Shown: positions 1 through 6,654, numbered from the stretch's first letter. The stretch: 12,881 nucleotides of DNA from Microscillaceae bacterium (GCA_003449595.1 DMHB01000071.1:1-12881); one strand, 5' to 3'. Notes: generated by a model from the sequence alone, not told the origin. Numbers and translations: made by a program.

Positions 1-256
1 TATGTGAAGCCAAGTTGGCCGTTACAAAAACTGCTGCAATAAACACGATGATAGGACTGAGCATATTGGCATAATACGGAATAAAATTCAGGTAATATTC
101 TTGGAAAATTTGCCACGCACTGATCTTCATCCGGTTGAAATCTTCGATTTTTTCGGTCATATCTATCACAATCAGCACCGCCACCAAAATGCACACCGTA
201 AAAAGGAAGGTTTTTAAATACCGCCTAAAAATGTATAAATCTAATATTTTGAACAT
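1..256 (-). CDS. lptG: LptF/LptG family permease, N-terminal 85 residues (cut by window edge)
   Basis: The first 85 codons of an inner-membrane permease of the YjgP/YjgQ (LptF/LptG) family, which with LptB and LptC moves lipopolysaccharide from the inner membrane towards the outer membrane. The start MFKILDLYIFRRYLKTF fits the conserved short amphipathic N-terminus before the first membrane helix (about residues 16-33). A second hydrophobic helix follows at about 57-80, after an acidic connector (DMTEKIEDF). The ATG at 256 lies 11 bp after the tgt stop on the same strand, and tgt followed by an LptF/LptG permease is, as I recall, a common Bacteroidota order, so co-transcription is likely. The LDxYI opening resembles LptG more than LptF, but many Bacteroidota genes of this type are annotated only to family level. 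The rest of the gene lies left of the window. Confidence 0.85.
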   Translation of the reverse strand, partial: MFKILDLYIFRRYLKTFLFTVCILVAVLIVIDMTEKIEDFNRMKISAWQIFQEYYLNFIPYYANMLSPIIVFIAAVFVTANLASH

Positions 257-267
257 CGCAAATAAGA

Positions 268-1398
268 TTAAAGGCGCTGCATCAACTGCTCGACCATCGT
301 TTTCTTCCAAGCTCCAAAATCACCTTGTTGAATGTGCAGCCGCGCTTGTTTGACCAACCAAAGATACAAACTCAGGTTTTGAAGTGTGGCAATTTGCAGC
401 CCTAATATTTCCTGACTGACTATCAAATGGCGCAAATAGCCCTTGCTATACGTCTGACTGGCATAAGAAGCCAGCCCGGGGTCGAGCGGCGAGGTGTCTG
501 TTTTCCACTTTTCATTCTTGATATTGATGATGCCTTGCGTAGTAAACAGCATTCCGTTTCTGCCATTGCGCGTAGGCATCACACAATCGAACATATCGAC
601 TCCCAAGGCAATGGCTTCCAAAATATTGGCGGGTGTTCCTACGCCCATCAAATAGCGTGGCCGGTCGGTAGGTAAAAACTGGCAAACCCACTCAGTCATT
701 TCATACATTAGCTCGGCTGGTTCGCCCACCGAAAGCCCGCCAATGGCATTGCCTGCGCAATTTTGCTCGGCTACAAACTGAGCCGATGCTTGGCGCAAAT
801 CCTTGTAGGTGCCGCCTTGCACAATCGGGAAAAGCCATTGTTGGTAGCCATAGCGGGGTGGGCTTTGCGCAAAATGGGTCAAACATCGCTTGAGCCAGCG
901 GTGGGTGAGGTGCATCGATTTTTCAACATAGCCATATTCAGCCGGAAAGGGCGGGCATTCATCAAAGGCCATCACAATATCGGCACCAATGCTGCGCTGA
1001 ATGTCCATCACGCGTTCGGGGGTAAAAGTATGGCGCGACCCATCAATATGCGACTGAAATACAACGCCTTCTTCGGTAATTTTGCGTCGTCCGGCCAACG
1101 AATATACTTGATAGCCACCGCTATCGGTCAGTATGGGTTTGTTCCACTGGTTGAACCGATGCAACCCACCGAATTTTTCCAGCACAGGCAAACCCGGGCG
1201 CAGGTAAAGGTGGTAGGTATTGCCCAAAATAATCTGTGCTTCTATGTCTTGTGCCAGCTCGCGTGGATGAACCGCTTTTACCGAGCCAACAGTGCCCACA
1301 GGCATAAAAATAGGCGTTTCGATGATGCCGTGGTCGATCGTAATTTGCCCTGCGCGGGCAGCGGTTTGGGTATCTTGGGCTTTGAGTTCAAAAAACAT
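268..1398 (-). CDS. tgt: tRNA-guanine(34) transglycosylase, zinc ligands missing
   Basis: Exchanges guanine at the wobble position of GUN-anticodon tRNAs for the 7-deazaguanine precursor of queuosine, in the cytoplasm. At 376 residues it has the usual bacterial length. The general acid/base Asp is D92 in TDSGGYQV, the nucleophile is D271 in MFDCVMP, and the wobble-recognition segment TRNGR is at 276-280; QGG (194-196) and GGLSVGE (220-226) are also present. What is odd is the C-terminal zinc site. Bacterial Tgt normally has CxCxxC plus a His about 26 residues on; by fixed offset from the nucleophile those positions here are L309, S311, S314 and Q340. The flanking segments (SKGYLRHL, NLSLYLWLV) are conserved in type, so this is not a frameshift. 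It lies downstream of comF, with its own -7 box, and just upstream of the permease gene. Confidence 0.95.
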   Translation of the reverse strand: MFFELKAQDTQTAARAGQITIDHGIIETPIFMPVGTVGSVKAVHPRELAQDIEAQIILGNTYHLYLRPGLPVLEKFGGLHRFNQWNKPILTDSGGYQVYSLAGRRKITEEGVVFQSHIDGSRHTFTPERVMDIQRSIGADIVMAFDECPPFPAEYGYVEKSMHLTHRWLKRCLTHFAQSPPRYGYQQWLFPIVQGGTYKDLRQASAQFVAEQNCAGNAIGGLSVGEPAELMYEMTEWVCQFLPTDRPRYLMGVGTPANILEAIALGVDMFDCVMPTRNGRNGMLFTTQGIINIKNEKWKTDTSPLDPGLASYASQTYSKGYLRHLIVSQEILGLQIATLQNLSLYLWLVKQARLHIQQGDFGAWKKTMVEQLMQRL

Positions 1399-1402
1399 AT
1401 TG

Positions 1403-1441
1403 AGGGGCTTAGAAAACGAATTTGCAAATATACAAGCCCCT
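1403..1441 (-). repeat. 8-bp perfect inverted repeat flanking the tgt -7 box
   Basis: AGGGGCTT at 1403-1410 and AAGCCCCT at 1434-1441 are perfect reverse complements 23 bp apart, filling most of the gap between comF and tgt. The TATATTTG box of the predicted tgt promoter lies between the arms. The repeat could form a stem in a comF read-through transcript or serve as a regulator's operator. The long loop and lack of a U-tract make it a poor intrinsic terminator. Confidence 0.5.
1425..1432 (-). promoter_or_regulatory. Predicted -7 box for tgt
   Basis: On the minus strand this reads TATATTTG, a perfect match to the Bacteroidota -7 consensus TAnnTTTG, ending 26 bp before the tgt ATG. I see no TTTG at the usual -33 distance, so only half of the promoter is supported. 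Confidence 0.5.
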
Positions 1442-1458
1442 ATTCATAAGTAGCCGCC

Positions 1459-2163
1459 TTAGGCAGAAGCAATCGCAGCTACACTCACGGTTTTGGCCTG
1501 GGCTTGCAGCAGGGCTTGAATGCCTTCAGACAAAGTAGCCCCGGTGGTTACCACATCATCGACCAATAAAATATTTTTTTCGGCAATTTGCGCAGCCTCC
1601 GTTATTTCAAAAATTGACGCTACATTGAGCCATCGCTCCAAGCGGCTTTTGCGTGTTTGGGTGGCGGTCGCTTTCACACGTTGCATACAATCATCCCGCC
1701 AAGGGATTTGCAAACTATCGGACAAACCCTGTGCAAAGGCGCTGCTTTGGTTATAGCCCCGTTGTTTTAGTTTCGAGGCGTGCAACGGAATCGGTAAAAT
1801 CAAATCAAAATGGGCATCAAAATTTGCTTGGCGTAAGGTCTCGCCAAACCATTGCCCCATTGTCGTGGCCAAAGTAGCATTGCCCTGATACTTGAGGTGA
1901 TGCAAAATTTGTTGACTGCGCCCCTTTTTTACAAAATACAAAAAGGCTGCGGCGTATCGGATGGGGACAAGGGCAGCAATTTTCTTGTAGAAAGTATTTT
2001 CTTGCGTCAAATGGTGGTCGGTATAGGGCAAGTGTAACCTGCAAGCCGTACAAATTTCGATTTCGCTGCGCAACAAGGCACTGTGGCAGCCAAGGCAAAA
2101 ATGAGGGAACGACATTGCCCAAAGGTCGTTCCAAAGGGTTTGTAGGGGTTTGGTCGTAGGCAT
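1459..2163 (-). CDS. comF: ComF family phosphoribosyltransferase-like protein
   Basis: A 234-residue ComF-type protein: an N-terminal zinc-finger-like motif with four Cys (C23-xx-C26 and C38-xx-C41), then a type I phosphoribosyltransferase fold with the PRPP-binding loop ILLVDDVVTTGATL at 198-211. RGYNQS (135-140) and the KATATQTRKSRLER segment (164-177) are also family-typical. In naturally competent bacteria ComF acts in uptake or processing of transforming DNA; its enzymatic reaction is uncertain, and in Bacteroidota the family is widespread regardless of known competence. The ATG at 2163 is preferred to an in-frame start at 2265, which would add 34 unmatched residues and run back into the divergent neighbour gene. 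The gene is divergent from another phosphoribosyltransferase-fold gene across 37 bp and is followed on its own strand by tgt. Confidence 0.9.
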   Translation of the reverse strand: MPTTKPLQTLWNDLWAMSFPHFCLGCHSALLRSEIEICTACRLHLPYTDHHLTQENTFYKKIAALVPIRYAAAFLYFVKKGRSQQILHHLKYQGNATLATTMGQWFGETLRQANFDAHFDLILPIPLHASKLKQRGYNQSSAFAQGLSDSLQIPWRDDCMQRVKATATQTRKSRLERWLNVASIFEITEAAQIAEKNILLVDDVVTTGATLSEGIQALLQAQAKTVSVAAIASA

Positions 2164-2180
2164 CGTTTTTCTTAATTTAG
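2149..2180 (+). promoter_or_regulatory. Predicted promoter of the PyrR-like gene
   Basis: TTTG at 2149-2152, then 20 bp, then TAATTTAG at 2173-2180, one mismatch from TAnnTTTG. The predicted start of transcription is about 2185, leaving a short leader before the ATG at 2201. The -33 element lies inside the comF coding region. Confidence 0.45.
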
Positions 2181-2210
2181 CAAACCTTTCAAATGGCTTA
2201 ATGATGCAAA
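2181..2210 (-). promoter_or_regulatory. Predicted promoter of comF
   Basis: On the minus strand, TTTG (2210-2207), an 18-bp spacer and AAGGTTTG (2188-2181), one mismatch from TAnnTTTG. Transcription would start near 2176, about a dozen bases before the comF ATG. The -7 box directly abuts that of the divergent gene, and the -33 element lies in that gene's first codons. Confidence 0.4.
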
Positions 2211-2725
2211 AAAAATCAGTACTCTTGTTGGATAATGCGCAAATTGAACAAAAAATCATCCGCATTACTTACCAAATTTTAGAAGAAAACTTCTCGGCAA
2301 CCGAAATTGTTTTTGCGGGGATTACCGGCAGTGGTTATGCGCTGGCGCGCCGGTTGCAAGCTGCTTGGCAAACCATCAGTCCAATACCTGCCCATCTTAT
2401 CGAAGTTCATTTAGCCAAAAGTGAGCCGCTTTGCCAACCGGTGCAGCTGAGTGTAGATTCAAACATATTGGCCAACAAAACAGTCATTTTGATCGATGAT
2501 GTGCTCAACACAGGGAAAACATTGTTTTATGCCCTAAAACCTTTGATGGAAATACCCCTCCAAAAAATCCAAACCGTAGTACTGATAAACCGCAACCTGG
2601 CTACTTATCCCATTGCGGCCAATTATGTGGGCTATGCCTTGGCAACCACCCTGAACGACTACATCCGTGTCAGTTTGGCAGAAGACCCGGCACAAGCTGA
2701 AACAACAGGGGTTTTTATTGCATAA
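2201..2725 (+). CDS. PyrR-like phosphoribosyltransferase family protein
   Basis: A 174-residue type I phosphoribosyltransferase. The PRPP loop VILIDDVLNTGKTL (95-108) and the following VVLINRN...YPIAANYVG segment resemble PyrR, the uracil phosphoribosyltransferase/pyrimidine attenuator, more than other members of the superfamily. GITGSGYALARRL at 40-52 fits the pyrophosphate-binding loop. PyrR in Firmicutes binds pyr mRNA and makes UMP; whether this protein does either cannot be read from the sequence, and no pyrimidine genes are nearby. The start is ATG 2201 or the adjacent ATG 2204; the frame stays open upstream to a TTG at 2150, but that would overlap comF and contribute non-conserved residues. 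It is divergent from comF, which encodes another PRPP-motif protein. Confidence 0.85.
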   Translation: MMQKKSVLLLDNAQIEQKIIRITYQILEENFSATEIVFAGITGSGYALARRLQAAWQTISPIPAHLIEVHLAKSEPLCQPVQLSVDSNILANKTVILIDDVLNTGKTLFYALKPLMEIPLQKIQTVVLINRNLATYPIAANYVGYALATTLNDYIRVSLAEDPAQAETTGVFIA

Positions 2726-2750
2726 TTCAAATATTTACAGCCTGTTGGGT

Positions 2751-2758
2751 TACCTTTG
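2751..2758 (+). promoter_or_regulatory. Predicted -7 box for the sigma factor gene
   Basis: TACCTTTG is a perfect TAnnTTTG match 42 bp before the sigma factor ATG. No TTTG is found at the right distance upstream, so recognition may need an activator or a different sigma factor; autoregulation by the encoded sigma factor is possible but not shown. Confidence 0.45.
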
Positions 2759-2800
2759 CCCTTTCGGGGAATACAATGAAAAAATCTGAGAAAGGCTACT

Positions 2801-3373
2801 ATGCTGCAAGCCCACAAACATAAATGGCTATCAGAAGCCGCCTTGCAAACAGCTTTGCAACAAGGGCAGGCAGACGCTTTGCGCTATGTTTATCAACAAT
2901 ATTACGGCTCTATTGCCTTTTTTGTAATCAACAACCAAGGCAGCGAAGCCGAAGCCAAGGACGTGTTTCAAGAAAGTATGATCGTACTGCTGGAAAATTT
3001 ACAAAAGCCCGATTTTTCCTTGCAATGCAGCCTCAAAACCTTTCTGTACTCGATAACACGCCGCAAATGGCTCAAAAAATTGGTGCGCAACAAGCCGATT
3101 TTAGGCAAAATTGAAGACCATGAAGCTTTTCTTAATTTAGCTGAAGAGGCCGAAGAAGAAGATAACCGCGAGCAACAACTCGCCCTGATGCAACAGGCAA
3201 TGCAAATGCTGGGAGAACCTTGTAGCGGTCTGCTCAACGATTTTTATGTGTTGGAAAAGACTATGCAAGAAATCAGTCAAGCGCGCCAATATACCAATGC
3301 CGACAATGCCAAGAACCAAAAATACAAATGCCTTGTCCGCCTTAGAAAAATATTTTTCACCCTCTATGCTTGA
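2801..3373 (+). CDS. ECF-type RNA polymerase sigma factor (sigma-70 family)
   Basis: A 190-residue sigma-70 family protein of the small ECF kind, directing RNA polymerase to a specific promoter set. Region 2 spans about residues 25-95 (YQQYYGSIAFFV, then DVFQESMIVLLEN and the SLKTFLYSITRRKWL helix equivalent to regions 2.3-2.4). After an acidic linker (EEAEEEDNRE, 115-124) a region 4 helix-turn-helix spans about 130-182, ending in KYKCLVRLRKIF. Region 4 is rather divergent, as in many Bacteroidota members. The ATG at 2801 has a purine-rich AGAAAGG 5 bp upstream. The next gene starts 9 bp after the stop on the same strand and encodes a membrane protein with an anti-sigma-like N-terminus, so the two probably form one operon and a signalling pair. 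The target promoters cannot be read from the window. Confidence 0.9.
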   Translation: MLQAHKHKWLSEAALQTALQQGQADALRYVYQQYYGSIAFFVINNQGSEAEAKDVFQESMIVLLENLQKPDFSLQCSLKTFLYSITRRKWLKKLVRNKPILGKIEDHEAFLNLAEEAEEEDNREQQLALMQQAMQMLGEPCSGLLNDFYVLEKTMQEISQARQYTNADNAKNQKYKCLVRLRKIFFTLYA

Positions 3374-3382
3374 GCTAAGCCT

Positions 3383-4534
3383 ATGAATGCCCTTCAACAA
3401 GCCGAAATTATTGAAAAATACCTCAAGGACAGTCTTTCCCAAGAAGAGCGCCAAGCTTTTGAAGCCCAAATGGCCGAAAACCCGGATTTGAGCCAGGCCA
3501 TGGCGCAACAAGCCCACCTTTTGAAAATATTTCAACAACAAGCCCGCCGCCAACAATGGCTTGCCCAAATGGAAGCAGTTCATCAGCAATTGGAGCAAGA
3601 AAACCTGCTAAAACCTTATCGGCCTAAGCCTTGGGCTATGTTTTGGCAACAACACCGGCAAACTATCCGCATTGTTGCGGTTGTTTCGTTCTTGGTGATG
3701 TCGTTTACTTGGGTTTTGTGGCAAAGCATTGGCCTGTTTGGGGGCTACAGTGCCAAGCAAGTAGCCTATCAGGAGTTGAGGCGTGAAGAACCTTCCAATC
3801 AAAAAAACACAAAAAAAGATGCTTCGGCAACCAAATCGGCTAAAGCCGAAACCAAAGATGAAGCGCAGCAAACTACTCAACCAAAAAAAGAACAACTCCC
3901 CGCTTTTGTGGTGGGTAAACCCCGCGCCACCGCTTTTGTCATCAACCCACAAGGCTACTGGCTCACTACCTACCACGCCATACGCGATGCCAAGCAATTG
4001 GTGTTGGCCAATCCGGCTTCACAAAAACGCTTCAAAGTGGTGATTGCCTATGCCAACGAAGAGGAAGACGTAGCCCTGCTTCAAGTGCAAGACAGTAGTT
4101 TTGTGCCTTTCGAGCCGATACCGTATGCTTTTCGGACACAAACGGCAGCTTTAGGCGAAGCAGTTTATACCTTGGCTTACCCACAGCAGGCCATTGTGTA
4201 TGGCGAAGGTGCCCTAAGCGCTCAAGTTGGCTTCGAGGGCAGCCCGCAAAGTTACCAAATATCGATACCGGTCAATCCCGGCAACAGTGGCAGCCCTTTG
4301 ATCGACGCGCAAGGCAATGTGTTGGGGATGATACAAGCCAAAGACCAACAATTAGACGGGGTAGCTTTTGCGCTGAAAAGCAGCCAGATACGGGAGATTT
4401 TAGCCCAAATGCCGCAGCAAAAAAACCTGCCCCAGTTGCTGCTGCCCCAAGTTAGTTTGATGTATTGGCTGGCGCGCACCCAGCAGGTCAAAATTTGGGA
4501 GAAATGGGTTTGGATGGTCGAAATTGAAAAATAA
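3383..4534 (+). CDS. Membrane-anchored trypsin-like serine protease with anti-sigma-like N-terminus
   Basis: A 383-residue single-pass membrane protein. Residues 8-36 (EIIEKYLKDSLSQEERQAFE and the following NPDL) match the short helical motif found at the cytoplasmic end of many Bacteroidota anti-sigma and related factors. A Gln-rich helical stretch follows to about 80, then one membrane helix at about 94-118. A charged Lys/Glu/Ser/Thr/Gln linker (about 132-172) leads to an S1/HtrA-type protease domain at about 175-342. The triad is complete: H198 in LTTYHAI, D229 in EEEDVALLQV and S302 in NPGNSGSPLID. No PDZ domain is visible, and the tail after 343 is Leu/Gln-rich. The topology puts the protease in the periplasm and the N-terminus in the cytoplasm. 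With the sigma factor gene 9 bp upstream, it is likely that factor's membrane regulator. The protease call is firm; the anti-sigma role is inference. Confidence 0.85.
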   Translation: MNALQQAEIIEKYLKDSLSQEERQAFEAQMAENPDLSQAMAQQAHLLKIFQQQARRQQWLAQMEAVHQQLEQENLLKPYRPKPWAMFWQQHRQTIRIVAVVSFLVMSFTWVLWQSIGLFGGYSAKQVAYQELRREEPSNQKNTKKDASATKSAKAETKDEAQQTTQPKKEQLPAFVVGKPRATAFVINPQGYWLTTYHAIRDAKQLVLANPASQKRFKVVIAYANEEEDVALLQVQDSSFVPFEPIPYAFRTQTAALGEAVYTLAYPQQAIVYGEGALSAQVGFEGSPQSYQISIPVNPGNSGSPLIDAQGNVLGMIQAKDQQLDGVAFALKSSQIREILAQMPQQKNLPQLLLPQVSLMYWLARTQQVKIWEKWVWMVEIEK

Positions 4535-4557
4535 TTTACACGCGCTTCTTGTTGTCT

Positions 4558-5523
4558 ATGCTTCAGTCAAACAAAATCCCTCTTGTAGTCGCCGGTGGTG
4601 GTGTCATCGGTTTGAGCACAGCATACCTTTTTGCCCAATCAGGCCGCTATGACGTAGAAATCGTTGCAGCCCAATTTCCACCCTATACTACTTCCAACAA
4701 AGCAGCGGCCATTTGGTCGCCTTACCACATAGCGCCAAAAGAAAAGGCACAAACGTGGAGCAGTGCCAGTTATGCTTGGTTGGAAAAACTGGCCGCCACC
4801 ACGCCCCAATCAGGTGTGAGGATGGTGCAACTACTCAAGCTGGAAAAAGACAAAACGCCTTGGTGGCAAAAGGCGGTGCCGGCAGGCAAAGTCAGACAAG
4901 CAGCCCAGCACGAACTTCCCCAAGGGTTTTCGCTTGGCTTTTTTGTGAATGTGCCGATGATTGAAACCCCGATTTTCTTGGATTGGTTGGTGGCTGCCTT
5001 GCGGCAAATGGGTGTCCGCTTTCACGAACAAACCTTGAACGACTTATCGGAAGTTTACCCCAATGAGGGCTGGCTGGTCAACTGCACCGGCTTAGGCGCG
5101 GCGGCCCTTTGCCACGACCCGGCTATGTTTGCCATACAAGGGCATATTGCGAAGGTGAAAGCCCAACACCTACCCGAAAAATACATAGATGACTGTGTAA
5201 ACGAAGCTTTGACCTATATTTTTCCGCGCCAAGATGGTTGGATTTTAGGCGGCACTGCTTATTCTCACCTCGACAGCACCGAAGTAGTAACCACAGAAAT
5301 TGAAGGCATCTTAGCCCGTTGTGCAGCGTTAGACCCACGCCTTCAAGACTTGGAAGTGTTAGAAACCTATGTGGGCTTGCGCCCGGGGCGCGTGGCTGTG
5401 CGCTTAGAACGCGACCCGAACCAACGCATCATTCACAACTACGGACACGGCGGGGCTGGTTTTACAGTGGCTTGGGGTTGTGCGCAAGAAGTATGGCAGC
5501 TGGCTCAAACAGGCACGCCCTAA
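4558..5523 (+). CDS. FAD-dependent oxidoreductase, D-amino-acid oxidase family
   Basis: A 321-residue flavoprotein of the DAAO/DASPO family, which oxidatively deaminates D-amino acids to 2-oxo acids with ammonia and hydrogen peroxide. The N-terminal dinucleotide-binding motif is VVAGGGVIGLSTAYL (G13, G15, G18). TTSNKAAAIWSPY (44-56) matches the conserved FAD/active-site segment. GLRPGR (273-278) contains the region of the substrate-carboxylate Arg, and the family signature IIHNYGHGGAGFTVAWG lies at 291-307. Y220 may be an active-site Tyr. The length is slightly below eukaryotic enzymes (about 340), and no C-terminal peroxisomal signal is expected or seen. The ATG at 4558 was chosen over TTG codons at 4549 and 4552. 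It starts 23 bp after the protease stop and may be co-transcribed with it. Whether it prefers neutral or acidic D-amino acids cannot be decided. Confidence 0.88.
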   Translation: MLQSNKIPLVVAGGGVIGLSTAYLFAQSGRYDVEIVAAQFPPYTTSNKAAAIWSPYHIAPKEKAQTWSSASYAWLEKLAATTPQSGVRMVQLLKLEKDKTPWWQKAVPAGKVRQAAQHELPQGFSLGFFVNVPMIETPIFLDWLVAALRQMGVRFHEQTLNDLSEVYPNEGWLVNCTGLGAAALCHDPAMFAIQGHIAKVKAQHLPEKYIDDCVNEALTYIFPRQDGWILGGTAYSHLDSTEVVTTEIEGILARCAALDPRLQDLEVLETYVGLRPGRVAVRLERDPNQRIIHNYGHGGAGFTVAWGCAQEVWQLAQTGTP

Positions 5524-5622
5524 AACGCGCTTTCAAAAACACCTATTTTTTGTAAATTGCTTGCTCAAATATTTCCAGAGGTCTGAAAAAAAACCTCAAC
5601 TTCTAACTGATTCGGATAACTT

Positions 5623-6648
5623 ATGAAAAAAATTCTTGCTATTGATGGTGGTGGTATTCGCGGCATTGTACCGGCTATGATTTTGACTCGTATCGAAGAG
5701 CAAATGAAAAAACCCATTGCCCAACTCTTCGACTTGATTGCCGGCACTTCTACAGGGGGCATCATCGCGTTGGGCCTTACCAAACCACACCCTCAAGACA
5801 AACAACGCCCGCACTATGCGGCTCAAAAGTTGGTTGAACTTTACAGAGACAATGGGGCGCAAATCTTTAAAGAAAAAACTTGGAAAAAGATTATGTCGTT
5901 GGGCTATACCGCCGACGAAAAATACACCGCCGATGGCATTGAGGCTATGCTGAATAATTATTTTGGCAATACCAAAATCAGCGAGGCTTTGGTCGAAACG
6001 ATGATCACTGCTTATGAAATAGAAAAACGCAGCAATCATTTTTTCAAACGATCAACAGCCCGCAACAACATCGGCGACGATTATTATATGCGCGATGTAG
6101 CCAGGGCAACTTCGGCTGCTCCTACCTATTTTGAACCTGCCAAAGTCAAAAGTTTGGACAAGAACTCGATCAATGAATATTATGCCTTGATTGACGGCGG
6201 AATGGTGGCCAACAATCCGGCGATGTGCGCCTATGTAGAAGCTAAAAAATTATTCGGCGATCAAGAAGAATTGATGTTGGTTTCTTTGGGAACCGGCAAC
6301 AGTTTTCGCCAGTTCAAATATAAAAAAGCGCGTAATTGGGGATTGATTGAATGGGCTAAACCCATCATCGACATTATGTTTGATGCTGTCAACAACTCGA
6401 CCGACCACCAGCTGAATGTATTGCTGAACCGAGGCAAATCAGGCAAAGACCGCCGTTATTTCCGCATCGACGCCGGTATTCGGATTGAGTCGCAAAATGA
6501 TTTGGATAATTCTACTCCCGACAACATCAAGAGTCTGATCGATTTTTCGGAAGACATTATCGAAACTTTCAGTATGAAATTTGGCTATATTCCACAAATC
6601 TGCGAATTGCTTGAAAAAGCCTCTTCCTCCAGTTCTCCACAGTCTTAG
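5623..6648 (+). CDS. Patatin-like phospholipase
   Basis: A 341-residue patatin-family lipid acyl hydrolase, expected to cleave acyl chains from phospholipids with a Ser-Asp dyad. The oxyanion-hole loop is DGGGIRG at 8-14, the nucleophile is S43 in GTSTGG (41-46), and the dyad Asp is D191 in LIDGGMVANNPA. The catalytic domain starts directly at the N-terminus (MKKILAIDGGG), with no signal peptide, so the enzyme should be cytoplasmic. The region after about 210 is less recognisable, and the Ser-rich tail (KASSSSSPQS) looks disordered. It resembles plant-type patatins and also the CapV class of phospholipase effectors, but no cyclic-nucleotide synthase or other CBASS gene lies nearby, so a housekeeping lipid role is as likely. 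It follows the oxidase gene by 99 bp on the same strand and ends 6 bp from the convergent gene. Confidence 0.9.
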   Translation: MKKILAIDGGGIRGIVPAMILTRIEEQMKKPIAQLFDLIAGTSTGGIIALGLTKPHPQDKQRPHYAAQKLVELYRDNGAQIFKEKTWKKIMSLGYTADEKYTADGIEAMLNNYFGNTKISEALVETMITAYEIEKRSNHFFKRSTARNNIGDDYYMRDVARATSAAPTYFEPAKVKSLDKNSINEYYALIDGGMVANNPAMCAYVEAKKLFGDQEELMLVSLGTGNSFRQFKYKKARNWGLIEWAKPIIDIMFDAVNNSTDHQLNVLLNRGKSGKDRRYFRIDAGIRIESQNDLDNSTPDNIKSLIDFSEDIIETFSMKFGYIPQICELLEKASSSSSPQS

Positions 6649-6654
6649 CCAAAC

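Noticed and set aside
763..1449. Long plus-strand open frame (228 codons) opposite tgt
   Set aside because: It lies antisense to a fully conserved tgt and its residues match no family; its length follows from the tgt codon pattern.
2164..2265. Longer comF start at 2265
   Set aside because: The extra 34 residues run into the divergent gene and lie before the natural family start and the predicted promoter.
3137..3598. Minus-strand open frame of 153 codons across the sigma/protease junction
   Set aside because: It overlaps two well-supported genes on the other strand and shows only Leu/Phe-rich shadow composition.
5544..5552. TATTTTTTG as a -7 box for the patatin gene
   Set aside because: It has one base too many for TAnnTTTG and no TTTG at the -33 distance.
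5576..5597. Small hairpin GAGGT/ACCTC with a 10-base A-rich loop upstream of the patatin gene
   Set aside because: Only 5 bp of stem, with an alternative pairing CAGA/TCTG at 5576-5585; too weak to call a terminator or riboswitch.
5623..6648. CBASS defence system built on the patatin
   Set aside because: No cyclic-oligonucleotide synthase or ancillary CBASS gene is present within several kb on either side.
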